64,000 nt of DNA from Apostichopus japonicus (taxonomy: Eukaryota > Echinodermata > Holothuroidea > Aspidochirotida > Stichopodidae), in NCBI RefSeq assembly GCF_037975245.1, contig NC_092576.1, forward strand, positions 18,344,611 to 18,408,610, written 5' to 3'. Shown here in pieces: positions 25,580-37,041 of this stretch (within the stretch, counting starts at the first letter, position 1; every line of letters begins with the position of its first letter). The position numbers were made by a program, and so were the translations under genes. Below the pieces are notes generated by a model. The model had not been told where the DNA came from, did not search any database, and saw only the letters and a program-made list of their open reading frames with translations.

Positions 25580-26669
25580 ACTATAAGAAAACATATCTAA
25601 ATATCGTATTGTGAAGATAATATTTCTCTTAACTTTATTGACATATTCTAAAACGTTACCCATTTGGATATCTTCAAATGTGGTTCGTTCATTAAGACAG
25701 TAAGTTAATAAAGCCTACATTAATACAATTTGAAAATACAATAAGTCGTGCGTGAAATATCCAACTGAAGAAACTAAAGTAGTTATGACAGTTATATGCA
25801 TAAGTGTACTTAAAAGGTACTTATCAGGCTCGTGCGACGTGATGCAATTATTACAAGGTACATATTACAAGATATTACATATACAAGATATTACATAATA
25901 CACGAGAACTTGAACGAGGGATATGATCCTCCTTTGGAGATCCAGTTCCTAGTACGAAAGGAATCTCACTCAGGATCTGACCTCGAGACCTTAACCATGT
26001 TTTCTTAGTATAGATCAGAGACGGAGCCCGAGGTTCAACTTACAAAGTTGAACGATCGAGACTTACGGTGCCCCGAGATCATGATGACATATGACGTGCT
26101 AATCGACAACATGCTTAGATGTTTACGAGGGGAGCGGTGCATTCTTCTTTTAAAATATTGCAACATGCTAGTTGCATGATAGCTTTATATATTGATGCAC
26201 AAAGTGTCACCACCCTGTTCATTAATTACCAAGCCAGGTAGTCGTGAATAATTTATGTCTTAATTTAAGCAAAATTTGAAACTGATAAGTGTACCTTAGG
26301 GCAAAGTAATTGCGTTACTTTATGGTAAGAGACAAACTCAATTAAAACAGGGGGTAAACCTGGCAGTAGAATTAAGCTTAGAAGCAATATTATTTAGTAG
26401 CCAAAATAGGGGCTACTTATAGAACTCCTCTGTTCATATATATATGAAGATCCCATTTTAGTGATAACACATTCAAAAGATTTGGAATGTCAAATCATTT
26501 AACATATTTTTGGGGGGAGGGGCAGGGGCGGGGATTTCATTCGAACCGTATTGATAGCGTTAGTTGTGATGTTTCAGTCGCATGCGGTTGCAAATTGTAG
26601 TTAAGAAGAAGAACCGACCCTGTATAAGGGTCTTTTGAACATAACATTCGTCGCTACTTTTCCTTACAG

Positions 26670-26733
26670 AGCTTTCTTGGAGGACATCAACTTTACCGAA
26701 CATCATCTATTCCGGGGAGGATCTATCCAATAG
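26670..26733 (+). CDS. Kinase tail cassette B, exon 1
   Basis: Acceptor ttttccttacag, donor GTAAAA, 64 nt, phase 0 to 1. It encodes SFLGGHQLYRTSSIPGRIYP plus I. It is homologous to 21066-21126 (shared FLGGH). Confidence 0.45.
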
Positions 26734-27964
26734 GTAAAACTTGATTGATGCATACGAACATAACGAGTTTATGTAAAAGTAACAATACGTGTTTGCTGAT
26801 GAATTTCGGAAACAAACTTCTGAAGCAGATTCAGTGTATTTTATTCTAAATGCTCTCTGACCAGGTGAATTTAATGAAGAAAAGTTGTCGCATTTGAAAG
26901 AGAGAAATTTATTTTAGATTCTCTGTTATGTCATTGCGACGATATCAGCATGTTCATTAGACAAATGTAACTTATATATACTTGTATCGTCCACTTTTTT
27001 AACTCAATTTCACGGAGTAAACGTCTGACAACACCTGTTTATTCGTTGCAATGGGCACCATTTCGCAAGCTACATCGGTTAGACTGGGAAAAGTTACTAT
27101 TCAAGAGAATTAACCTACACAGGCTAGCCACGAAAGTGAAAGTAAGTCCTAGGCCTAACGGTCGCAAAAACGCAGATAGATTTGATAGGCGCATGATCTG
27201 GTGGGCGGGGCTTACAAGTTTAATAATGTATATTAATTTGAAAATTGCATAGAACGGTGTCTTTTTCACTGAGGTTTTAGTGCAGTAAGCTTGAAAGGTC
27301 ATAGTTAAATTTGGCAAACACACATTGAGACTTATACAATTGAAACATTGCACATATGGACCGCTTTATGGGTTGAAATGCCGTCATTTGAAATGTATTA
27401 TGTTGTATGATCTATAACATATTGTTTGAATGAATACTAGCATTTATTACGGTGTCCGAAAGGTGTAAGCTTTTAATGTGAACGGATAACCACAGGAAGA
27501 TACGTTTTAGGTATTTCTCGGGCACTACGTATACCCAGAGCAACATTACATAAGCTGTGCTGCTGATGGATGCGATTGCCGGTCGAGGTAAGTAAACATC
27601 GGTGAAAAAATGCGTCTACAACGTTGGTAAAGGAAGGAACTACGCATGTGCATGATGACAAATAGTGTAATTTGATGCTAGCACAAGGAGTTATAGATAT
27701 AAAGGTCAAATTGTTGATCATATTGTTATAACCCATATAGTTAAATATCATCAGTACTGACCAAATCAAGTGATACCAATTACGTTCTAAACAAACCATC
27801 GAATTTTTGAATAGGCAGGTTGTATTTGATACCTTGTTGGTAGCAGGTTTTAGATGATTTCGAGGTATATTTCATGTAAAATATTGTGCAAGAGTTACCA
27901 TGTCCTCGTTTTCCTAATCACTTTACTTCAACCTCAGCCACATCCACTTCTTTTCATTTCTTAG

Positions 27965-28000
27965 AACCGGCTATTGACCCGGGTGCTGTTGTTCTTGCCG
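27965..28000 (+). CDS. Kinase tail cassette B, exon 2 (B only)
   Basis: 36 nt between 'tttcatttcttag' and 'gttagt', phase 1 to 1, encoding EPAIDPGAVVLA. Cassette A lacks the corresponding region of about 250 bp. Confidence 0.4.
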
Positions 28001-29029
28001 GTTAGTATATTCAGATAGCCTTATAACAGTTACTTTTAATTTGCGTGTATGTTTTTTTTTACATACACGCGATGTACAGTTTTAAGCCAGTCAACATGAT
28101 AATTTTAATGCTGTCGAGTGGCACACAGAAATAACCCCATTGACATTGTCATAATATATTATTACATCAATGGGCGCACGATGACTAATCTTTTCCTCCT
28201 ATGTGCTTTTTCGATTGTTTGAAAATTGGGATTGGAAGGGGCTTACTGAGAAAAGATATGATGTCCTAATGCAGTTTCATGAGGGCAATGACAATCCGAA
28301 GCCGCATATGAGACTGCACGCTTTATAGAGGGCACTGTTGTATTCATACTCATGATTGTAATCATACTCATGTTTGTTCTCGATCTCGGGATCAAAGTTA
28401 GTGTTGCCATCTTGTCAAAGTGCTCGAAAGCATGCGAACGCTCCAAGTGAATTAGCTTCCGAACAGACAACTGTTGCATTGACTCCAGCTTATATTTGTG
28501 CAGTCTCGGCTCAGGAGAACATGTTTGAGAAAACACGAGTGAAGTTGCTTAGAACAGTTGACGTTAAACTTCTAACACATGTTTTAACATATTTCGTCTT
28601 CTTTTGTCATAACTATCAAACAACTTATATCAATTATATCGTGATACATAGAAACGATAGGTTACTCCTGTTGCTTCCATGTTGACGGTACTAAAACTCT
28701 CAGCACTACATATAGTCTAGCTTAGCGCTATGTTTTCAGTTTAGCGGTTAGCTCCATTTCAAATGCAGCCTTTCTCCCCACCCTCCCTCCCTCACGCCGA
28801 AAAAAACTTGTTTGGATCCGCAGAGTTAGGGGCCAACTGAAGACGGTAATTTTTTGCATCCGCTGCTACTAAATTAGTGTTGTCCAAAATAATTAAGAAT
28901 ATTTACGTTAAATTATTTTATTTCACATTAAACATATTGAAATTAGTGTTAAGAAGATTACGTGATAGCTTCACAATTGTGCATCATCCTTAACTACCTT
29001 TTTTTCCTTATTTTTTTGTGCCATTCCAG

Positions 29030-29057
29030 AATTTGATCACCCTTCCAGCTTTCGGGG
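29030..29057 (+). CDS. Kinase tail cassette B, exon 3
   Basis: 28 nt, acceptor gtgccattccag, donor GTAAGT, phase 1 to 2, encoding EFDHPSSFR(G). It matches cassette A exon 2 in length and phase. Confidence 0.4.
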
Positions 29058-29811
29058 GTAAGTTAATACCATTTTGACATCGTAGTACATTTTGCTTACA
29101 TATAATGAGAGAAAGGACTTGAAGCTACTTTTAGCCGTTAACTGTAGTATCCAGTCTAGTATCTTAACCTTTCGTTCGTTGAAGAAGTAAAACTTTAAGT
29201 TTGGACATCGGGTTAAAAGTAATGTAAATTATATATACTGGAAGGTGGATGATATTGTCCTGTACGATATGATTACAAACGTCTTGAACATAAATACACC
29301 CATATCAATAGATGCTAATTTATTTATTTATTTTCCAAATCTTCCTGAATATAATGTAATTAATCGTCAGACGTAACACGTCATCGTTAGATAAGTCATA
29401 CACTTCATGACCTCTTAACGATATTATGAGTTGATAATACATGTTTAACTTTTCAGCTACAAGCCAAGTTAAGGGCATATTAACCTAGGATGTTGTGTTT
29501 AAAGCATACTAGAAATATTTATGGACGAACAACTTACATACAACTAATTTGAAGCAGAATCTGACTGGAAACACTTATAAACAAACGACGAGAAGTTGAA
29601 TGTGGGTCCCCGCTACTTAACGATAAAAGGAAGGATTAAGTGTTTGAGTCCGATCGATTGTAATCTTCTTTCAGTGTAATGAAATTGCCAAAATATGGTT
29701 TTTATTTATTGGTAGGAATATCAAACGGCTGCTTTAAAATTTTGTTTCATTCTTAAGGAAGGAGTAATCATGTTTTGTGATTTATGGTTCTTCCTCTTGT
29801 TCGTCACACAG

Positions 29812-29824
29812 GCCGATAGCATGA
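29812..29824 (+). CDS. Candidate terminal exon of kinase cassette B
   Basis: After 'cgtcacacag', phase-2 reading gives G-P-I-A and TGA. The homologous site in the next block is 39452. An immediate stop after the junction is plausible for a terminal exon but weak as evidence. Confidence 0.25.
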
Positions 29825-30180
29825 AGAGGATGAAAACCACGACATGGATCGCTTGGCCCTTACGGCGATAGTTCTAAGATAAATGGGCACGCACTATACA
29901 ATATAGTACAAACATTAACAGCGTAATATAAGCCACAACACTAGTATGCAAAGAAAGGGGCCACGACTTATTTTAGGGTCGTCAACAATTTCAAAGGCGA
30001 AAATTGTTTATATTTGTGGTCAAAAATGGAAAAATCCCGAATATTAATTCCGACAAAAGTTGCAAATTATTACAACATTAAGCAACTTTAATCACATTAA
30101 CGGTCCCAAAAAAGGGGGCGGTACGTGTTTCTCTTACACCAGTTCATTATGCTTCAACATGCCCAACTTAAGGATTGGCG

Positions 30181-30195
30181 AGATGATGAAGATGA
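30181..30195 (+). repeat. Short ancestral GAT array (unexpanded paralogue)
   Basis: 'gatgatgaagatga' lies between the same flanks ('cccaactt.agga' and 'aaactttgtgtctcctagc') that enclose the giant (GAT)n array at 39.8 kb. Confidence 0.85.
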
Positions 30196-30439
30196 AACTT
30201 TGTGTCTCCTAGCAAAATCATTTTGAATACCAGGACACTACAGGATACACCAATTAAGATAAAAGACAAATTCGAAGATTTACAACAAAGCATTTTTTAT
30301 CAGTAACGAGATCATGACGGACGTTTTTGGTATTATTTAGGTACATTATCATCTAAGTATACTAAACAGAGCCACTCAATACAGCAATACGTCTTAAACA
30401 AGTGTCAATTGTAAACACTGTTCATAAATTAGATTAATC

Positions 30440-30880
30440 CTTCATTCTGACAATTGGTTAGTCATCCCACTTTTATTTTATAAGCTACAGGCAATCTCAT
30501 TAAACAGTTTATGTTAATTAAGTATGCTAACTTTCCTTTCGGATAGTTGGTTATTCATCTAACAGTTATTGTATAAGGTGCAGACGATCTCATTATAAAC
30601 TGTATATTAATTAAGTATGTTACTTTTCCTTTCGGATAGTTGGTTAGTCATCCCACTGCTATTTTATAAGCTAGAGGCGATCCCATTTAACACTTTATGT
30701 TAATTAAGTATGCTAACTTTCCTTTCGGATTGTTGATTAGTCATCCAACAGTTATTGTATATGATGCAGAAGATCCCATTTAACACTTTTTGTTAAGTAT
30801 CTTAACTTTCCTCTCGTATATAGTTGGTTAGTTATCCAACAGTTATCGTATGAGCTGCAGACGACTCAATAAACATACTT
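30440..30880. repeat. Minisatellite, about 110-bp unit, ~4 copies
   Basis: The unit contains 'gttagtcatcc(c/a)ac' and 'gtt(a)attaagtatg' with 'actttccttt'. It is repeated about four times with divergence, and the same array recurs at 40320-40950. Confidence 0.75.
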
Positions 30881-32304
30881 TTATGGCTGAAAAAGAAATA
30901 TTTATGCCGTACTACATTGACTGAAATAGGGATGCATCTAGAATAATCATTTTTATTGTTGTAAGTTGGCAAGTTAGTGGAATTGTCAGTTAATTAAAAG
31001 AAGTATCGCATTTTCTTCCAAAGTTACGATTTGAAACAGTTCGTGAAACCTTCCAAATTACAACAAGACCAATGTTCTACTCCGATTTCAAAATGCAGAG
31101 TTAAGCTTTTTTAGTCAAGCAAATCCCTTATCCAACAAATAGGCTTATTTCCCCCGTAAAAGTATGTGTTAACATAAGGATGCTTCACAATATTTGTTAA
31201 TGGAATATCCACCTGCATATCAGGTAACTTGAGCCTGATGCGAAGTATGCACAGGCATGTCTCCTTTGTAACCATGGAACGAATTTGTCATAAACATTCA
31301 TAATTGAAGACAATGGGCTAAACTAGTATAGGCTGATTTATACATGTCGTCGTCAGCACTAACTTCCATACCTATAAAATAGCACTGGTACACAAGCAAT
31401 GTATCTATTAACTTTTGGGTGAAACATCTATTTCTTATTACGAACATTTACATGCTAAACTACATGTCTTTAGAGTTTTTAACCTACAACATATTTCATT
31501 TTTTTATTTTTATTTCATTTAGTTTTACTTAGTTAGTAATACGTTATACATATGTACACAGAAAAGCTATATACACGTGTTCCTTAATGAATACTGTAAA
31601 AGAGCTAAAATGTAATCGAAATTCTTTGATAATCTTTAACTATTTCAGTCAACTTTCACTCCACTCATATTAGGATCCCATTGGATCCTCTGCTGGCTAT
31701 ATATAAAAAAAAGTATATATATATATATATATAAAAAAGGTAAAATCACGTCGATGGTTCCACATCTATTAGTTGTGTGGACCTTTTTTTTATCAGGTAC
31801 AAGCACGTCATATGTCACCGTGATCTCGGGTGACAATGATCCATTGAGAGTTCAAATTCGTATGTTGATCCCGGGCTCCATATCAGGGTGCGGGAGCTGA
31901 TCTCGAGGGAAGGATCAGACCCCTCGTTCGAGTTCTAGTGTGAAAACACTATGTTTTCTAATGTAATATTTACCTGGTAATATTTGCATCACGTAGCATG
32001 AGCCTGATAAATGCCTGTTTAGTACACTGCGGCATACTACTGTCATAACTACTTTTTTTTTTTAGTTTAGTTTTTTCCATTCGAATTTTCACACACGACT
32101 TATTGAATATTCAGTTTATATTAATGTAAGCTCTATCTACCATAAGAAATGAGCCACGTTTACGAATATTAAAAAAAAGGTGTACCTTTTTAGAATATGT
32201 CAATACAATTCAAAGTAAATATAAACTTCATAATACGATCTTTAGATATTTTTCTTTAGTTTTAGTGCTTCTTATGCCATCGTTTTGCGGCTATTCTAGA
32301 AATA

Positions 32305-32360
32305 ATTAAAACAGGGAATTGTTATGGAATCAGGGTGATGTTATAGAACTCCCTGTTTCT
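32305..32360. mobile_element. Short hairpin (MITE-like) insertion
   Basis: Arms 'aaacaggga(a)tt' and 'actccctgttt' are inverted repeats flanking a core of about 40 bp. The 42.2 kb paralogue lacks it, and a similar hairpin with 'gggagttgttatggaac' sits at 4042-4106. This suggests a small non-autonomous element. Confidence 0.4.
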
Positions 32361-32445
32361 ATGTTCTTCTTAATGTTAGAGATGACCGACGGGAATGGAG
32401 TCATCACATGACAGTTCAAGATATTGTCCTTAATCAAAAGTTGTT

Positions 32446-34010
32446 TTAACGTGGGCTCTTATCATTCATGTTGTCATCTGTAGAAGAAAGAATCATATAA
32501 ATACTATTCAAGCAAACTATTCAATCTAAAAGAATCCAAGAGAAATATAGTAAACATGTATGTATTTTTGCTTTTTAAATTTGACATTCGTATTGGTGGT
32601 AAAATTGGGCAAAAAAATTAAATAGGGAAAGCAAAGGTGGTTGAGATGCGACCCGTGGGTTAACTTTCGGCACCCCATTAAGTTTTCATAGTCCTATTAG
32701 TTCTGCCCGTGGAACTATATAGCTACAAATGATAAAATAGGTGTATTTAGGTGATGGTGTGACTATAAGGTACTTGTTGCATAAGGACATAAGGCATAGA
32801 CAATGGGCGTACAACAGTGTATTATCTTCTGTATGATGTAGCATTTCAATTCTCCATGGGATTAACTTAACCACAAAATTTCGCAGCGGCACATAACACA
32901 TATTTTATCCCATCAACACTCATGCGGTATATACACATGGAAATATACCCCCCCCCCCCCACCCAACCCGCTCATCCTCCTCGAAGTTGCTTCTAACAAG
33001 ATGAATTTTACGCATGAAAAACATATTATAGACACTATCCCTTCAGGTACTAAACTTTCAGATAATTGTCATTCACTGACTTTTAAAACATACTTTTTAG
33101 CCGAGTCTTAGACTTTGACATTTGGATCTTTCCAAAGCTTTATCCAGTGTATATTAGTAACATGATAGGTACTGACACAGATAGTTTAATAATAAGTGTC
33201 TAATCTGCATATTCTATTCGATTTTTATTCTTTTTGTATAAACAGTGAACTGGTAAATCTAGAGAGTTTTAACTTTGTTGCCGTATCGCGTAGACTAAAT
33301 GTGTGAAAAAAACATTGACCAATATAAGTGGAATAAGAAACCATTATATTATTTAATCATGACAACATTTTACAAAACATAATAGCAACTGATATCTTAG
33401 CACCAACTTAAAAGTGCGGGATCCAAATCCTTGAAATTTGAATGATTGGATATGACCAAGTACACACGGCAGAATTGCCACTTATTTGCGATCATGGTTA
33501 CTTGTTATCAGGTTCCCATCCATAAAAGTGTGCGTGTGCTCACCCCCAATCTCCCCACCCCAATCCGTTCCAATATTTAAGCATTACCCAAAGCTTTAAA
33601 CGTTGTTATTTTAGACCAATCTTAGCTAAGACCTGATAATATAGTTTATAAATACATTAACGTTACTCTGGAGGGATAAGCATCAACGACCCCATGGCAA
33701 TACCCCTTCCATATGAATACTGGATCCGCTGCTGTATGTTACTGATATTCGTTTGAATACCGATATTGTATATCGATTTAAGTAGTTAGCAGTTAAAGTA
33801 GGGTTGTGTATTCCAAAACTTTAACAAGGACAACATCGTAAATACTTTGTGAGGAAATAAAAGTAGATTCTTTTGTGATATTTTGAGTTCTTTTGTTGTA
33901 ACATATGAGTTACTTCTCCGTGAAGTAAACATGAAGAGAAGCATAAAAGCGTGATCCGGTACCTGATTGTTGTAGTTTACTTCAGTAAGGAACTTGTCGT
34001 CTGGTGATGT
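32446..34010 (-). pseudogene. Truncated duplicate of the Ig-NACHT gene 3' end
   Basis: Three exon-like segments align with the last three exons of the gene at 42-44 kb: 33963-34010 (TSPDDKFLTEVNYNNQ), 33274-33294 (STRYGNK) and 32446-32477 (DDNMNDKSPR, stop). The middle exon's donor has changed from GGTAAG to GTTAAA, so the last exon would be read out of frame. The AATAAA position reads ACTAAA on the minus strand. No NACHT, TM or Ig exon accompanies the fragment; the homologous block stops near 34.47 kb, before the upstream exon. Confidence 0.7.
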
Positions 34011-34678
34011 CTGCAGAAAGTGAAGTAGAATTATTGCCTTTATATTTGAGTCATATTTAAAGAAGGATATCAGAATCAAAATAAATACAGTTGAACCACG
34101 CGTTCGAATTAATATAAGGACCCTTCAGAATGTTTTATTTTTTAAGAATAAGAAGTGATTTTTTCAAGAGAGTGATTTTTACAATCATATAAATGATGTT
34201 GGAGTAGTCCACAGTCTCTCAATTAAAGACATTACATCATTTTGCACCTTCCTAAAGTAAAAAGAAAGACGGTTCTTGTCACATGTATCAGTAAAGCGCA
34301 CTTCAAGTTTGTTCTTAAATCTTGTAGAAATCACATTATGTTCAACCATGTTCAACCATGTTCACCCTTCTATAGCATTTTGGAAGTAATTTTAAAACGA
34401 CCCCTTCTCTTACAGCAAATTTCCGACTTCATCCTTCCAAATACATACATTAACTGGGAATTATTTTAAAGGCCATAACCGTCACGGCAGGTTGAAGTCA
34501 ATATCTTTTTCTATGGTGGAGTATCTGTAGCATCTCTGCTTTGAAAGGGTTTCACAAAATAAAATTCTGGGATCCGATATTTGTATTGTTCTGAAGTAGG
34601 ATCTTTGTTGAGATTTCTATCGTGTTCAAAGTGTCATACAAACCCGTAATATTGCTTCGAATCAAATGATATTGAACA

Positions 34679-34681
<3 letters not shown>

Positions 34682-34759
<78 letters not shown>
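34682..34759. repeat. (TA)n microsatellite
   Basis: About 78 bp of pure TA dinucleotide at the boundary between two duplicated blocks. Confidence 0.95.
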
Positions 34760-34761
<2 letters not shown>

Positions 34762-34799
34762 ATTTACCAAGTTACCAAGATAAATCGAAATATAAGTAA

Positions 34800-35640
34800 G
34801 TGTCATGCAAACCAATCATATAATGTAATTAACGACTGTGGGCTTGATACAAGGGACCATGAGATTAGCTTATAATCTTGGTTGTTTAAGTTGTAAGAAT
34901 AGAAGTCCAGCATAATGATACTTCATACAAGGTACCAAGAGATTAGCTAATAAAATCAAAATCAAAATCTAGTCAAGGTTGTTTATGTTGTAAAAGTGGT
35001 AGTGCAGCGACATGATACTTGATAAAAGGTATATGAGATGAGCTAATAAAATGAAAATCATTATCTCGTCAAGGTTTTTTATGTTATAAAATGGTAGTAC
35101 AGCGATATAATACTTAATATAAGGTACGATGAGTTTATGTTATAAAATGGTAGTACAGCGATATAATACTTAATATAAGGTAAGATGATTTTAGGTTATA
35201 ATCTGGGTTGTTTCAGTTGTAAGAATAGTAGTCCAGCAAAATAATAATACTTGATACAAGGTACCATGAGATAAGCTTTTAATTTTGGTTGTTTAATTTG
35301 TAAGAATAGTAGTTCAGCGAAATGATACTTGACACAAGGTACCATGAGATTAGCTTATAATATGGGTTGTTTAAGTTGTAAGAATAGTAGTCCAGCGAAA
35401 TGCTACTTGAAACAAGGTACCATGAGATTAGCTAATGAAATGAAAATCATTATCTCGTCAATACTTGATACAAGATACCATGAGATTAGCTTATAATATG
35501 GGTTGTTAAAGCTGTAAGAATAGTAGTCCAGCGAAATGATACTTAATACAAGGTACCATGAGATTAGCTTATCAAATGAAATTCAATATCTAGTCAAAGT
35601 TGTTTATGTTGTGAAAATGGTAGTCCAGCTTCCGAACAGA
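34800..35640. repeat. Minisatellite with 'gtaccatgagattagct' core
   Basis: Units of roughly 85-115 bp share 'gttgtaagaatagtagtcca', 'gatacttgatacaagg' and 'accatgagattagct'. About eight diverged copies lie between the (TA)n tract and the start of the third duplicated block. Confidence 0.75.
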
Positions 35641-36173
35641 CACACTGTTGGGTTGACAATAGGTTCTATTAATGCAGTCTCGGCGGACGAGAACATGTTT
35701 GAGAATACACGAGTGAAGTTGCTAAGAACACTTGACGTTAAACTTCTGACACGTGTTTGAAAACGTTTGTCCTTCTTCTGTCATTAATAACAAACGGTAC
35801 ATCAATTCTATCAAGACCAGTGCATATTAACGATATACTACCTTATTTTGTTCCATGTTGACGGTTTTAAAACTCTCATTAACATATACAGTAAAGCTTA
35901 GCTGTATGTTTTCAATTGTTCGCGGTTAGCCGGGCACACCATTCAAAGTGCAACCACCCCCCCCCCCGGAAATAAGTTATGGATCGGAAGAGTTAAGGGT
36001 CAACTAGAGAGGGTCATTTCATTCATCCTCCAGTTCCGTAATTAATCAAATTAGTGCTTTCCAAAATAGATACAAAATATTGACGTTAATTTTATTTCAT
36101 TAAATTATTTCAAAAGATCGCTTCAGAGTTCCGCCTAAACCCTAACTATTTCTTTTTCAATTTTACGAACCAG

Positions 36174-37041
36174 CGATTCCATTGTACTAGCTTGTTTCGG
36201 TAAGTTGTACATATTGCTCCCATATGATGCGAGAGAGAGAGGACTGGAAGCTACTTTAAGCCGTTTAACTGTAGTATCCAGTCTAGTATTTTAACCTTTC
36301 GTTCATTGAAGAAATAGAACATTAAGTTCGGACATCGAGTTATAAACTTATGGAAATGATGTATAATGGAAGGAGGATGACATTTCCTATACGATGTGAT
36401 TAAAAAAGTCTTGAAAATAAGGATAGCAATTTCAGTAGATGCTAATATTTATCCCCTACTACCGTAATTAATCAAAATAGATACAAAATATTCACGTTAA
36501 TCTTATTTCATTAGATTATTTTAAAGGATCGCTTCAAAGTTGCTCCTAAACCCTAACTATTTCTTTTTCAAAATCAGGAATCAGCGATACCACGGGACTA
36601 GCTTGTTTTGGTAAGTTAACACTATTATGACATCATTGTACATATTGCTCCCATATGATGCGAGAGAGAGAGGACTGGAAGCTACTTTAAGCCGTTTAAC
36701 TGTAGTATCCAGTCTATTATTTTAACCTTTCGTTTATTGAAGAAATAGAACATTAAGTTCGGACATCGAGTTATAAACTTATGGAAATGATGTATAATGG
36801 AAGGAGGATGACATTTCCTATACGATGTGATTAAAAAAGTCTTGAAAATAAGGATAGCAATTTCAGTAGATGCTAATATTTATCCCCTACTACCGTAATT
36901 AATCAAAATAGATATAAAATATTCACGTTAATCTTATTTCATTAGATTATTTTAAAGGATCGCTTCAAAGTTGCTCCTAAACCCTAACTATTTCTTTTTC
37001 AAAATCAGGAATCAGCGATACCACGGGACTAGCTTGTTTTG
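36174..37041 (+). pseudogene. Three tandem degraded kinase-tail exons
   Basis: Exon-like 26-nt segments at 36174-36199, 36585-36610 and 37016-37041 each keep an AG acceptor and a GTAAGT donor. Phase 0 reading gives RFHCTSLF or RYHGTSLF. They align with 22594-22621 and 29030-29057 but are 2 nt shorter, so the inherited phase hits a TAG. Copies 2 and 3 are nearly identical within a 431-bp tandem repeat. Confidence 0.45.

Larger units (their letters stand above)
24880..26200. repeat. Inverted copy of the Ig-NACHT 3' end block
   Basis: Sequence here is the reverse complement (diverged) of about 31.75-32.97 kb and 41.65-42.85 kb. Shared landmarks on opposite strands include the 'gacttcattcccgttag' region, the 'cagatcctgagt' region and 'gtggttaagttaaacc'. 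It therefore places a copy of the NACHT terminal exon on the plus strand at 25402. Confidence 0.75.
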
